DNA of 23,593 bases from NCBI GenBank assembly GCA_035318745.1, contig DATHEA010000022.1, positions 1 through 23,593 of the forward strand. Direction: 5' to 3'. A program made the position numbers and the translations under genes. Source of the DNA: VRUE01 sp035318745 (GTDB lineage Bacteria; Actinomycetota; Thermoleophilia; Solirubrobacterales; 70-9). Every line of letters begins with the position of its first letter. Within the stretch, counting starts at the first letter, position 1. Below the pieces are notes generated by a model. It saw only the letters and a list, made by a program, of their open reading frames with translations, had not been told where the DNA came from and searched no databases. Positions 6,742-13,835 of the stretch are shown in pieces.

Positions 6742-7607
6742 CCGCGAAAACGCCAACCGATCAGCGGATCCTCGACTTCCTCAAGGAGAAGGGCACCGGC
6801 ACGGTCGACGAGATCTGCGCGGCCGTGGGAATCGGTCGCACGAGCGCCCGCAAATACCTCGCCGGCCTGACGGTCGACAAGAAAGTCAACCGCGAGCCGG
6901 GCGGCCGCGACGGGCGGCGCAAACTGCCTGATGTCTTCTCCTTGCCGGGGAAGAAGCGCGCGGCCAAACGCTCCTCGAAGCGGACGTCGAACGACTCGAA
7001 ACAGGAGCGCCTCGGGCCGGGCCGGCTGGACAAGCTCGTCCTCGGCTACATGCGCCGCCACAAGAAAGACGCGCCGCACACCCCCAGCGCCATCGCCAAA
7101 GGGATCGAACGCTCCTCGGGCGCGGTGGCCAACTGCCTCGCCCGACAGGAGGAAGCGAAGAAGGTGCGGCTGGTCAACCCCAAGCCACGCCGCTACGAGC
7201 TGGCGATGCTTGGCGAAGCGGGCTACCGGCGCGGCGGCGCCCGTACCGCCGTAGTCGAAGCGCTCGCCCGCCACGATTGCGCGGTCAGCGCCCTGGCGCT
7301 GGAGGACGAGCTGCGCCGCCGCAAACTCTCAGTCGGCCGCGCCAGCATCTACCGCGCGCTTGAGCTGCTGGAGGAGCTGCGGCTGGTGCAGCGCTTCGAG
7401 GTCGAGCGCGGGATCGCGAGCTATGAGCGAGTCAACCCCAACAGCCACCACCACCATCACGCGATCTGCCGGCGCTGCGGGCGGATGGAGCCCTTCGAGG
7501 ATCGAAGCCTCGAGCGGGTGATCGAGCAGGTCTCCGATCTGGTCCCCTTTGAGATCGCCGAGCACGACGTCGTCCTGCGCGGCCTCTGCGAGCGCTGCGC
7601 GAACTGA
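6738..7607 (+). CDS. Fur-family regulator with two extra N-terminal winged-helix domains
   Basis: The protein has 289 residues. ATG 6738 has AGGAGG six nt upstream and overlaps the previous stop. Residues 1-70 form one winged helix (DQRILDFLKEKGTGTVDEIC ... GIGRTSARKYLAGL). Residues 95-155 form another (TPSAIAKGIERSSGAVANCL), separated by a Lys/Arg/Ser linker. Residues 160-289 are a complete Fur domain: recognition helix VGRASIYRALELLEEL (199-214), a five-histidine run (237-241), and the Cys4 structural zinc site C244/C247 plus C284/C287. Fur proteins are normally about 130-150 residues, so this is a fusion. Fur members repress or activate metal uptake and stress genes on binding Fe, Zn, Mn or Ni. 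The metal and target here cannot be told. It is probably co-regulated with the two genes upstream. Confidence 0.82.
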   Translation: MTAKTPTDQRILDFLKEKGTGTVDEICAAVGIGRTSARKYLAGLTVDKKVNREPGGRDGRRKLPDVFSLPGKKRAAKRSSKRTSNDSKQERLGPGRLDKLVLGYMRRHKKDAPHTPSAIAKGIERSSGAVANCLARQEEAKKVRLVNPKPRRYELAMLGEAGYRRGGARTAVVEALARHDCAVSALALEDELRRRKLSVGRASIYRALELLEELRLVQRFEVERGIASYERVNPNSHHHHHAICRRCGRMEPFEDRSLERVIEQVSDLVPFEIAEHDVVLRGLCERCAN

Positions 7608-7622
7608 GTCCGCGCTGGCCCG

Positions 7623-7862
7623 TTACCTGCTCGCCGCTTGGGGAGCAGGATGCGAGCCGGCTGCCTGCGCGCTCGTCGGCTGTTTGCCCGAGCCGCTGAT
7701 CAGCATGGCCGACGCCAGCAGGCCGGCGGCGAAGAGGCAGATCGTGGTGCGCCGCAGCCGCTGGGGAGTGAGCCAGCTGTAGTTGCGGGTCCCGAGCCAG
7801 GAGCGGACGCCCGTCACCGCCGCCCCGGTCGTCATCGCCGTCGCCATGCACTGCATGCACAT
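7623..7862 (-). CDS. Small actinobacterial membrane protein with MCMQCM start
   Basis: The protein has 79 residues. The N-terminus MCMQCMATAMTTGAAVTG carries a CxxC pair. It is followed by RSWLGTRNYSWLTPQRLRR and one transmembrane helix (about residues 40-57), and then a short Ala/Ser/Pro-rich tail. The pattern recurs as a conserved hypothetical membrane protein in actinobacteria. Function is unknown; the cysteines could bind metal or haem, but nothing proves it. It is convergent with the Fur-like gene (stops 15 nt apart) and divergent from the NlpC/P60-like gene. Confidence 0.68.
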   Translation of the reverse strand: MCMQCMATAMTTGAAVTGVRSWLGTRNYSWLTPQRLRRTTICLFAAGLLASAMLISGSGKQPTSAQAAGSHPAPQAASR

Positions 7863-8038
7863 GGCTCAAATGTAGCGCTGAACCAGTCGGCCGGCGCTTT
7901 GCAGACGAGCCCGGCGCTGCCCCTCGGCTGGCATCCCCGGCCCGAGATTCAAGCGCCGGAGCCGGAGACCGAAAGAACAGCGAGTTGCGAGTGAAGGTCG
8001 TAAGTCCCAAAGCCCGAACGCCAAAGCAAGGAGCTGGT

Positions 8039-8653
8039 TTGCGGATCGAAGACAAGATGGCGCTGGTTCTTCGTCTTGCGATCGCGATCGCAGTCGCGGC
8101 GGCGCTTGTGCCGTGCGCAGCTCTCGCCTCCCCTGGCGGCGTCGGAACCACGTCGAGCGAGGAAGGCGCCACGACCCCACCCCCGGCGGCGGGCGAATGC
8201 ACCCCGGAAGGCGGCGGCCTCGCCAACGGAACCTGCGCGCCGGTCAAGAAAGCACGCCTCGTCGCCGGCAAGGCCGTGGCGCCCCGCAGCTCTCTGGAAG
8301 TCGTCAAGCAGGTGATCGAAGCCGCCAACCGCATCCGCACCACCCCCTACGTCTGGGGTGGGGGCCACGCCCGCTGGTCGGATCGCGGCTATGACTGCTC
8401 GGGCTCGGTCGGCTATGCGCTGCACGGCGGCAGCCTGCTCGAAGCGCCGATGACCTCGGGTGAAATGGCGCGCTGGGGCCTGCCGGGCAAAGGGCGCTGG
8501 ATCACGATCTACGCGAACGCGCGCCACGTCTTCGCCGTGATCGCCGGCCTGCGCTGGGACACGGTCGGCGACGACACCGGGACCGGGCCGCGCTGGCACG
8601 AAGACTTGGTTTCGACCGCCGGCTTCGTGGCGCGGCATCCCCCCGGCTACTGA
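8039..8653 (+). CDS. Secreted NlpC/P60-like (C40) cell-wall hydrolase
   Basis: I chose the TTG at 8039 because AAGGAG (8028-8033) lies 5 nt upstream; ATG 8057 and TTG 7985 are in-frame alternatives with poorer context. The product has 204 residues. Residues 1-31 form a signal peptide (LAIAIAVAAALVPCAALA), followed by a Pro/Thr/Ala-rich linker with a cysteine pair (C54, C66). The catalytic domain is about 85-200: PYVWGGGHARWSDRGYDCSG (catalytic C120 in DCSGS) and RHVFAVIAG (catalytic H163). NlpC/P60 enzymes cleave peptide bonds in peptidoglycan stems. The usual third polar residue is not obvious; H187 is a candidate. It is exported and probably acts in the cell wall. It is a single gene, convergent with the aquaporin (16 nt between stops). 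Confidence 0.78.
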   Translation: MRIEDKMALVLRLAIAIAVAAALVPCAALASPGGVGTTSSEEGATTPPPAAGECTPEGGGLANGTCAPVKKARLVAGKAVAPRSSLEVVKQVIEAANRIRTTPYVWGGGHARWSDRGYDCSGSVGYALHGGSLLEAPMTSGEMARWGLPGKGRWITIYANARHVFAVIAGLRWDTVGDDTGTGPRWHEDLVSTAGFVARHPPGY

Positions 8654-8669
8654 GGGCCGATTATCGGAA

Positions 8670-9413
8670 TCACCCTCCCGGTGCCATCGACTGCTCAGCT
8701 GGGGGCTGCTCGGCGTGCGGCAGCATGACCTCCGCCGCCTCGTCGGGAGTCAGGTCGGGATAGAGAGCCCGGATCACCGCGATCCCCACCACCCCGCCGA
8801 GGAGCTGGACGACGATGAAGGCCGGAACCGAAGCCGGAGCGATGCCGGCGAAGGTGTCGGAGAACATGCGGCCGACGTCGATCGCCGGGTTGGCGAAGCT
8901 GGTCGAGCTGGTGAAGAAGTAGGCCGAGCCGATGTAGGCGCCGACCGCGGCCGGCGCCAGGTTGCCGCGCCCACTCCGCGCTAGAGAGAAAATCACCAGC
9001 AGCAGCCCGAGGGTGGCGATCACCTCGGCGAACAGATGCGACCCGGAGGCGCGGTGCGTGGTCGCGATGCTGATCGCCGAGAGGTCGAACATCAGATTTG
9101 CGGCAATCGCCCCGGCGATGCAGCCGGCGACCTGGGCGGGGATATAGGCGAAGGCGTGGCGCCATCGCAGGCCGCCGAAGGCGGCGTCGACCAGCGAGAC
9201 GACCGGGTTGAAGTGGGCGCCGGAGACCGGGCCGAACATAAGGATGAAGGTGAACAGGCCCGCCGCCGTCGCCGCCGCGTTCTCCAAGAGCTGCAGGCCG
9301 GTATCGCCGGGCGAGAGCTGCGCGGCGGCGATCCCCGAGCCGACCACGGTCGCGGCTAGAAACGCGGAGCCGAGGAACTCGGCGAAGAGTCGGCGAGGGA
9401 GCGGGGCCGTCAT
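8670..9413 (-). CDS. MIP-family aquaglyceroporin of the arsenic cluster
   Basis: The protein has 247 residues with six hydrophobic helices and the two half-helix signatures of major intrinsic proteins: HFNPVVSL (NPV at 69-71, a variant of NPA) and FANPAIDVGR (NPA at 175-177, with selectivity-filter Arg182). Aquaglyceroporins conduct small neutral solutes including As(OH)3. In ars operons lacking ArsB or Acr3, such channels let arsenite made by the arsenate reductase leave down its gradient. It is divergent from arsR, and the shared 54-bp intergenic region holds both promoters and a palindrome, so ArsR control is likely. The -10 box ends only 8 nt before the ATG, so the mRNA should be almost leaderless. 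The C-terminal tail (about 215-247) is hydrophilic and acidic. Confidence 0.85.
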   Translation of the reverse strand: MTAPLPRRLFAEFLGSAFLAATVVGSGIAAAQLSPGDTGLQLLENAAATAAGLFTFILMFGPVSGAHFNPVVSLVDAAFGGLRWRHAFAYIPAQVAGCIAGAIAANLMFDLSAISIATTHRASGSHLFAEVIATLGLLLVIFSLARSGRGNLAPAAVGAYIGSAYFFTSSTSFANPAIDVGRMFSDTFAGIAPASVPAFIVVQLLGGVVGIAVIRALYPDLTPDEAAEVMLPHAEQPPAEQSMAPGG

Positions 9414-9467
9414 CGGCTGCGATCCTATGTATTGACAAACGTGATTTCAATAGATATATGTAAATAG
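9414..9467. promoter_or_regulatory. Divergent aqp/arsR promoter region with ArsR-type operator
   Basis: Plus strand: TTGACA (9432-9437), 17-bp spacer, TATATG (9455-9460), predicting a transcript start at or next to the arsR ATG (9468). Minus strand: TTGAAA (9450-9445), 17-bp spacer, TAGGAT (9427-9422), predicting a start about 2 nt before the aquaporin ATG (9413). TATTGA (9430-9435) and TCAATA (9447-9452) form an inverted repeat spaced by 11 nt that covers both -35 boxes, the expected place and style for an ArsR/SmtB-family operator. No Shine-Dalgarno precedes either gene. Confidence 0.7.
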
Positions 9468-9821
9468 ATGGCTGTCGATCTGGAGCTGGCTCCGAAGACC
9501 AAGCGCGCCGCCGGGGAACCCTGCTGCGAGCCGGTCGTCTACCCCGACGTGGCGCGCGAGCAGGCCGAGCGCTTGGCAATGGTCGCCAAGGCACTCGGCG
9601 ATCCGATCCGCCTCCAGCTCGTGGACGTGCTGCGAAAGCACGCCGGCAAGGTCTGCGTCTGCGAGCTGGTGCCCCTGTTCGACCTCTCCCAGCCCACCGT
9701 TTCCCACCACCTCAAGAAGCTGCGCGAAGCTGGCATCGTCGGCTCCGAGCGGCGTGGTCTGTGGGCCTACTACTACGTGATCCCAGAATCCCTGGAGGAG
9801 TTCTCCGAATGGCTGAGCTGA
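9468..9821 (+). CDS. arsR: ArsR-family arsenite-responsive repressor
   Basis: The protein has 117 residues. The winged helix spans about 35-105, with ALGDPIRLQLVDVLRKHAG and recognition helix LSQPTVSHHLKKLREAGIV, then the wing SERRGLWAYYYV. Cysteines occur as a pair near the N-terminus (C19, C20) and in KVCVCEL (C63, C65). This matches the actinobacterial ArsR arrangement in which an N-terminal CC pair plus one downstream Cys bind As(III), rather than the E. coli CxCxxC-in-helix layout. Arsenite binding would release the operator at 9430-9452 and derepress arsR-arsM-arsC-MFS and the divergent aquaporin. The mRNA is probably leaderless. The stop lies inside the arsM start region (overlap 9809-9821). 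Confidence 0.9.
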   Translation: MAVDLELAPKTKRAAGEPCCEPVVYPDVAREQAERLAMVAKALGDPIRLQLVDVLRKHAGKVCVCELVPLFDLSQPTVSHHLKKLREAGIVGSERRGLWAYYYVIPESLEEFSEWLS

Positions 9822-10708
9822 CCGAATCCCCCGACGACACCGCGACCTCGACCTGCTGCGCCCCTGAGCACCAGGCTGACTGCTGCGAGCCTTCCGAGAA
9901 GGCCGAGTGCTGCGAGGCCGAGTCCTCGAGCTGCGGCTGCTCGGCGGGACAGGGCGACGGCGAGGAGATCCGCGAGGCAGTCCGCTCCCGCTACGCCGAA
10001 GCCGCCGAAAGCGTCACCGCCGAGGACAGCGCCTCGTGCTGCGGGACCGGCACCGTGCTGAGCGACGAGGAAGCCCAGGTCTTCGGCGCCGGCCTCTATA
10101 ACGAGGGCGAGCGCGGCGAGCTTCCCGACACCGCGACAATGGCGTCGCTTGGCTGCGGCAACCCCACCGCCGTCGCCGAGCTGGGCGCGGGAGAAACCGT
10201 GCTCGACCTCGGCTCGGGCGGCGGCATCGACGTGCTGCTCTCGGCCAAGCGGGTCGGCCCGACCGGCAAGGCATACGGACTCGATATGACCGACGAGATG
10301 CTGGCCCTGGCGCACGAGAACCAGCGCAAGGCAGGAGTCAAAAACGTGGAGTGGCTGCGCGGGGAGATCGAGGCGATTCCCCTCCCCGCCGAATCGGTCG
10401 ACGTGGTGATCTCCAACTGCGTAATCAACCTCTCCGGGGACAAGCCGCGCGTGCTGGCCGAGGCGGCGCGGGTGCTGCGGCCGGGTGGCCGCTTCGCTGT
10501 CTCCGACGTGATTGCCGACGAGGACATGGACGAGGCGACCCGAGCCGACATGGCGCAATGGACCGGCTGCATCGCCGGGGCGCTGACGCGGCGCGAGTTC
10601 GAGCGCGCGCTGCTCGACGCCGGCCTTGAGGACGTCGAGATCACCGAGACCCACCGGGTCCACGACTGCGCCGGCTCGGCGATCATCCGAGCTCGCAAGC
10701 CGAGCTGA
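9809..10708 (+). CDS. arsM: Arsenite S-adenosylmethionine methyltransferase
   Basis: The protein has 299 residues. ATG 9809 overlaps arsR and has GGAGGAG eight nt upstream. A Cys-rich N-terminal extension carries CC pairs at 16-17, 25-26 and 34-35, a CGC at 42-44 and CC at 77-78. The SAM-binding motif I is VLDLGSGGGID (131-141). The arsenite-binding cysteines known from ArsM proteins are visible in context: LGCGNP (C116), SNCVINL (C204) and GCIAG (C254). ArsM methylates As(III) to methyl- and dimethylarsenicals using SAM in the cytosol, producing volatile or exportable forms. The extra CC pairs are more than the core enzyme needs and could capture arsenite or other soft metals (inference). 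It is co-transcribed with arsR, arsC and the MFS gene. Confidence 0.93.
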   Translation: MAELTESPDDTATSTCCAPEHQADCCEPSEKAECCEAESSSCGCSAGQGDGEEIREAVRSRYAEAAESVTAEDSASCCGTGTVLSDEEAQVFGAGLYNEGERGELPDTATMASLGCGNPTAVAELGAGETVLDLGSGGGIDVLLSAKRVGPTGKAYGLDMTDEMLALAHENQRKAGVKNVEWLRGEIEAIPLPAESVDVVISNCVINLSGDKPRVLAEAARVLRPGGRFAVSDVIADEDMDEATRADMAQWTGCIAGALTRREFERALLDAGLEDVEITETHRVHDCAGSAIIRARKPS

Positions 10709-10715
10709 GGCGACG

Positions 10716-11111
10716 ATGGCAAACGCTCTTTTCGTCTGCCTGCACAACGCCGGCCGCTCCCAGATGAGCCAGGCGCTGTTTGAGCGCGCCGCCGAGGGCC
10801 GCCACGAGGGCCGCTCGGCGGGCACGACGCCTGGCGAGCGCGTCCACCCCGAGGTCGTGGAAGTAATGAACGAGCTGGGAATCGACCTGGCCGACCGCAC
10901 CCCGAAACTCCTCAGCACCGAGGACGCCGAATGGGCCGACGTGGTGGTGACGATGGGCTGCGGCGACAAGTGCCCCTACGTGCCCGGCGTCCGTTATGTC
11001 GATTGGGACCTACCCGACCCGAAGGGCCGGCCGGTCGATGAGGTTCGCGCGACCCGGGACGAGATCGCAGGTCGCGTCGAAGCGCTGGTCGAAGAACTCG
11101 ACCGGGACTAA
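10716..11111 (+). CDS. arsC: Arsenate reductase, low-molecular-weight phosphatase type
   Basis: The protein has 131 residues. The P-loop FVCLHNAGRSQMS has the CX5R signature (C8, R14). The C-terminal half has MGCGDKCPYVPG with C82 and C86, and WDLPDP (97-102) carries the general-acid aspartate typical of the family. The resolving cysteines and the fold indicate the thioredoxin- or mycothiol-linked arsenate reductase class, which converts As(V) to As(III). The product is the substrate of ArsM and of the aquaporin. It starts 7 nt after arsM with a GAGG ribosome binding site. The distinction between thioredoxin- and mycothiol-dependent subtypes is not possible by eye. Confidence 0.9.
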   Translation: MANALFVCLHNAGRSQMSQALFERAAEGRHEGRSAGTTPGERVHPEVVEVMNELGIDLADRTPKLLSTEDAEWADVVVTMGCGDKCPYVPGVRYVDWDLPDPKGRPVDEVRATRDEIAGRVEALVEELDRD

Positions 11112-11129
11112 CGGCAGGCTCCCCATCCG

Positions 11130-12509
11130 GTGACGCGGGATCGCTGGATAACCCTGCTGGTCGTCTCCGCGGCGACGGCGATGTTGCTGCTGGACGTGAC
11201 GGTGGTGAACGTCGCCCTGCCGGCGATCCGCACGGATCTCGACGCCAGCTTCGGCGAGATGCAGTGGGTGATCGACGCCTACGCGCTGACCTTGGCGGCG
11301 ACGCTGCTGAGCGCCGGTGCCCTCGCCGACCGGATCGGCGGGCGGGCGGTCTTCGCTTGGGGGCTCGCCGTCTTCACCGCCTGCTCGGCACTCTGCGCCG
11401 CAGCGACGTCCCCGGTCTTCCTCGACCTCGCCCGCGCCGCCCAGGGCGTCGGGGCCGCGGCGATGTTCGCCTCCTCGCTGGCACTGCTCGCCAACGAGTT
11501 TCAGGACGCCGAGCGCGGCTTCGCGCTCGGCGTCTGGGGCGGAGTCACCGGGGCTGCGCTCGCGATCGGGCCGCTGGTCGGCGGCGTCCTCACCGACGCG
11601 CTGGACTGGCGGTGGATCTTCCTCGTCAACCTGCCGATCGGCGTCCTGCTGATCTGGTTGACCGTGCGGACGCTGCCGGAGTCGCGGGAGGAGCAGCCGC
11701 GGCCGCTCGACCTCGCCGGGATGGTCACCTTCGGGGCGGCCTGCTTCCTCGCCACCTACGGCCTGATCCGCGGCAATGAGGACGGCTGGGGCAGCCTCCC
11801 GATCGCCGGTTCCCTGGCCGCCGGCGCCGTCCTGCTCGCCGCCTTCATCGTGGTCGAGCGCCGCGTTGAGGCACCAATGCTGCCGCTGGGGCTGTTCCGA
11901 ATCCCGGCCTTCACGGGGACGGCCGTGGTCGCCTTCGCGCAGTCGGTCGCGCTCTACCCGCTGCTGCTGTTCGTGGCGATCTACCTACAGGCCGGGCTCG
12001 GCCTTACCCCCACGGAGACCGGGCTGCGGATCCTCCCCCTGACGCTCGTGCTGGTCGTCGTCGCGCCGATCTCCGGCCGACTGACCAACCGCTGGCCGCT
12101 GCGCGTCCCCCTCACCGCCGGGCTGGTGCTGATCGGGATCGGGCTGCTGCTGATGCGTGCCGTCGACGTCGAAAGCGAATGGACGGCCCTGCTTCCCGGC
12201 CTACTGGTAGGCGGACTCGCGATCGGCGTAATCAGCCCGGCCCTCGCGGCAGCGATGGTGAGTGTCCTTCCGGTCGAGCGCAGCGGGCTCGCGTCGGGGA
12301 TCAACAACACCTTCCGCCAGCTCGGTATCGCGATCGGGATCGCCGGCCTCGGAGCGATCTTCGAGCACCGGCTCGGCGAGGGGTCGGGCACCATTGCGGG
12401 CTTGGTCGCCGGCCTCGACGCCGTCCTCGCCGTCGCCGCCGCGACCGCCTTCGCCGCCGCCGTCCTCGCCTGGCCGCTGCTAGGTAGACAGCGGTCGACG
12501 GCCTCTTAG
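11130..12509 (+). CDS. MFS drug/H+ antiporter of the DHA2 (EmrB/QacA) type
   Basis: The protein has 459 residues and about 14 transmembrane helices. Helix 1 carries LLLDVTVVNVALPAI, the DHA2 hallmark. An ADRIGGR loop (motif A) follows, and GPLVGGVLTDALDWRWIFLVN is the motif-C/WRW region characteristic of EmrB/QacA. The GTG start at 11130 is 18 nt after arsC and has only a weak ribosome binding site, so translation may be coupled. As the last gene of the ars operon it probably exports an arsenical (trivalent or methylated), but substrate is inferred from context only. Its last 64 residues recur almost intact as a pseudogene fragment at 22718-22909. Confidence 0.88.
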   Translation: MTRDRWITLLVVSAATAMLLLDVTVVNVALPAIRTDLDASFGEMQWVIDAYALTLAATLLSAGALADRIGGRAVFAWGLAVFTACSALCAAATSPVFLDLARAAQGVGAAAMFASSLALLANEFQDAERGFALGVWGGVTGAALAIGPLVGGVLTDALDWRWIFLVNLPIGVLLIWLTVRTLPESREEQPRPLDLAGMVTFGAACFLATYGLIRGNEDGWGSLPIAGSLAAGAVLLAAFIVVERRVEAPMLPLGLFRIPAFTGTAVVAFAQSVALYPLLLFVAIYLQAGLGLTPTETGLRILPLTLVLVVVAPISGRLTNRWPLRVPLTAGLVLIGIGLLLMRAVDVESEWTALLPGLLVGGLAIGVISPALAAAMVSVLPVERSGLASGINNTFRQLGIAIGIAGLGAIFEHRLGEGSGTIAGLVAGLDAVLAVAAATAFAAAVLAWPLLGRQRSTAS

Positions 12510-12556
12510 GCTCGCAACGCACCCTGCCCTGCGGAAACCGGCAGAGAGCCGCGAGC
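12510..12556 (+). terminator. Possible bulged hairpin at the end of the ars operon
   Basis: GCTCGC (12510-12515) pairs with GCGAGC (12551-12556), and CTGCC (12524-12528) with GGCAG (12540-12544). There is no T-run. It lies directly after the MFS stop, but the HD gene begins only 20 nt later. Confidence 0.3.
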
Positions 12557-12575
12557 TAATTGCAATACTCGTGAG

Positions 12576-13244
12576 GTGGCGGGCAGCAATGGCCATCGCG
12601 CGGCGGGCAGGCCGGTTCTTAGGAAGGACGGATCGGCCCTGGCAGGGGACCGGCGCGAGATCCCCGGCACGCCTGAGTGGATTCTGGCTTCCGGATACCT
12701 AAGCGGCGCCTTCTCTCTCGCGGCTAAGGCACATGGCTCGCAACGTCGTCCGTCTGACGGACGCCTCTTCCTCGAACACGTCAGCGAGGTCGTCGGCTTG
12801 CTGCAGCGGCTCGAATTCGATGAGGAGTTGGTCGCAGTGGGTCTACTTCACGACTCCGTGGAGCGCGGAACGCTTGGCGAGCCGGAGCTGAGAGATGCGA
12901 TGGGCAACTCGATCGCGTGGCTCGTGATGGTCCTCAGCGAGGACCCGACGATCGAGTCCTTCGAGGCGCGCAAGGCTGCCCTACGCGCGCAGGTCGCCGC
13001 TGCCGGGTTGCGGGCGATAACGGTATTCGCCGCAGACAAGCTCTCTGACATCGCCGGGCTTCGCCGCGGAATCGACGCATCGCAGGACGCGGCCGAAAAG
13101 CGGATGGGCACCAGCGTTGCGAGTATGGCCGATCACTACCGCGACTCGGTTCAGATGATCGCTGACGTCAGGCCGGGCTCGGCCTTTCTCTCGGCACTCC
13201 GACTGGAGCTTGGTCGGCTCGATTCATTGGCGAAGGCCTGTTAG
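12576..13244 (+). CDS. HD-domain phosphohydrolase, SpoT/MESH1-like
   Basis: The protein has 222 residues from GTG 12576; the start is uncertain because the ribosome binding site is weak and the first 30 residues look non-conserved. The HD-type metal site of the RelA/SpoT hydrolase family can be followed: H53 in KAHGSQRRPSDGRLFLEHV, H68, the H92-D93 doublet in LLHDSVERG, and D158 in DKLSDI. In (p)ppGpp hydrolases the doublet is usually followed by ED; here it is VER, so the substrate may differ. The protein lacks synthetase, TGS and ACT domains, as in small alarmone hydrolases. It may remove (p)ppGpp or another nucleotide (inference). It could be the last gene of the ars transcript or have its own promoter. 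Confidence 0.72.
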   Translation: MAGSNGHRAAGRPVLRKDGSALAGDRREIPGTPEWILASGYLSGAFSLAAKAHGSQRRPSDGRLFLEHVSEVVGLLQRLEFDEELVAVGLLHDSVERGTLGEPELRDAMGNSIAWLVMVLSEDPTIESFEARKAALRAQVAAAGLRAITVFAADKLSDIAGLRRGIDASQDAAEKRMGTSVASMADHYRDSVQMIADVRPGSAFLSALRLELGRLDSLAKAC

Positions 13245-13268
13245 CGGCGCTCGACGTTAAGAGTGACC

Positions 13269-13835
13269 TCATGCTGCTGCCTGAGTCCCATTGCCGGTAA
13301 CGAATTGCCTGTCTTCCGGGCCGGGCCGCAAGATCAGCACCTCGGCCGGAGCCTTCTCCAAGATCCAGGCGAGATCGTCGCCGGAGAGCTCGGCGCCAGT
13401 CTCAGCGTTCGCAGGAACGACGACGCGGTCGAAGCGCTCCCGGTCGAGTAGACGCGCGAGAGCATGACGGTAGGAGCGGCCGCGCTCGATCCGCGAGTCG
13501 ATGCTCACCCCCTGCGCCGTGGCTCGCTGTTCGATCGCCTCCAGCATCGGCATCGCCTTTGCGGCCTCGGCCGGAATCGCGCAGTCCAGCGGCAGGCGCT
13601 TCGGCACCGTCGCCAGATAGGCCGGCATCAGCGTCGCGTCCTCGGCGCGGGCGAGGCGAAGCGCAGCGTCGACCGCCCGGCGGGAGATCGCCGTGCCGGT
13701 GAAGGGAAGGAGGATCTGATGAATCGCCTGCGGGCGCTCGGATCGCCGGCCGCGCCAACGCGAGCGAGCAAGTAGGTAGCCGCCCACCAACCCGGCGACG
13801 AGCGCAACGGCGATCAGGGCGCGCTCGGCGATCAT
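13269..13835 (-). CDS. Membrane-anchored universal stress (UspA) domain protein, last gene of the kdp operon
   Basis: The protein has 188 residues. One N-terminal transmembrane helix (about 5-22, ALIAVALVAGLVGGYLLA) is followed by a basic RSRWRGRR stop-transfer and a UspA fold (about 38-178) with ILLPFTGTAISRRAVDAALR at the start and APAEVLILRPG at the end. The nucleotide-binding GxxG...G(S/T) motif is not intact (RFDRVVVPANAETG). The start ATG overlaps the KdpD-N stop by 4 nt (13832-13835), so it is translationally coupled. KdpD itself contains a Usp domain, so this anchored extra copy may help tether or modulate the soluble KdpD sensor half (inference). Confidence 0.72.
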   Translation of the reverse strand: MIAERALIAVALVAGLVGGYLLARSRWRGRRSERPQAIHQILLPFTGTAISRRAVDAALRLARAEDATLMPAYLATVPKRLPLDCAIPAEAAKAMPMLEAIEQRATAQGVSIDSRIERGRSYRHALARLLDRERFDRVVVPANAETGAELSGDDLAWILEKAPAEVLILRPGPEDRQFVTGNGTQAAA

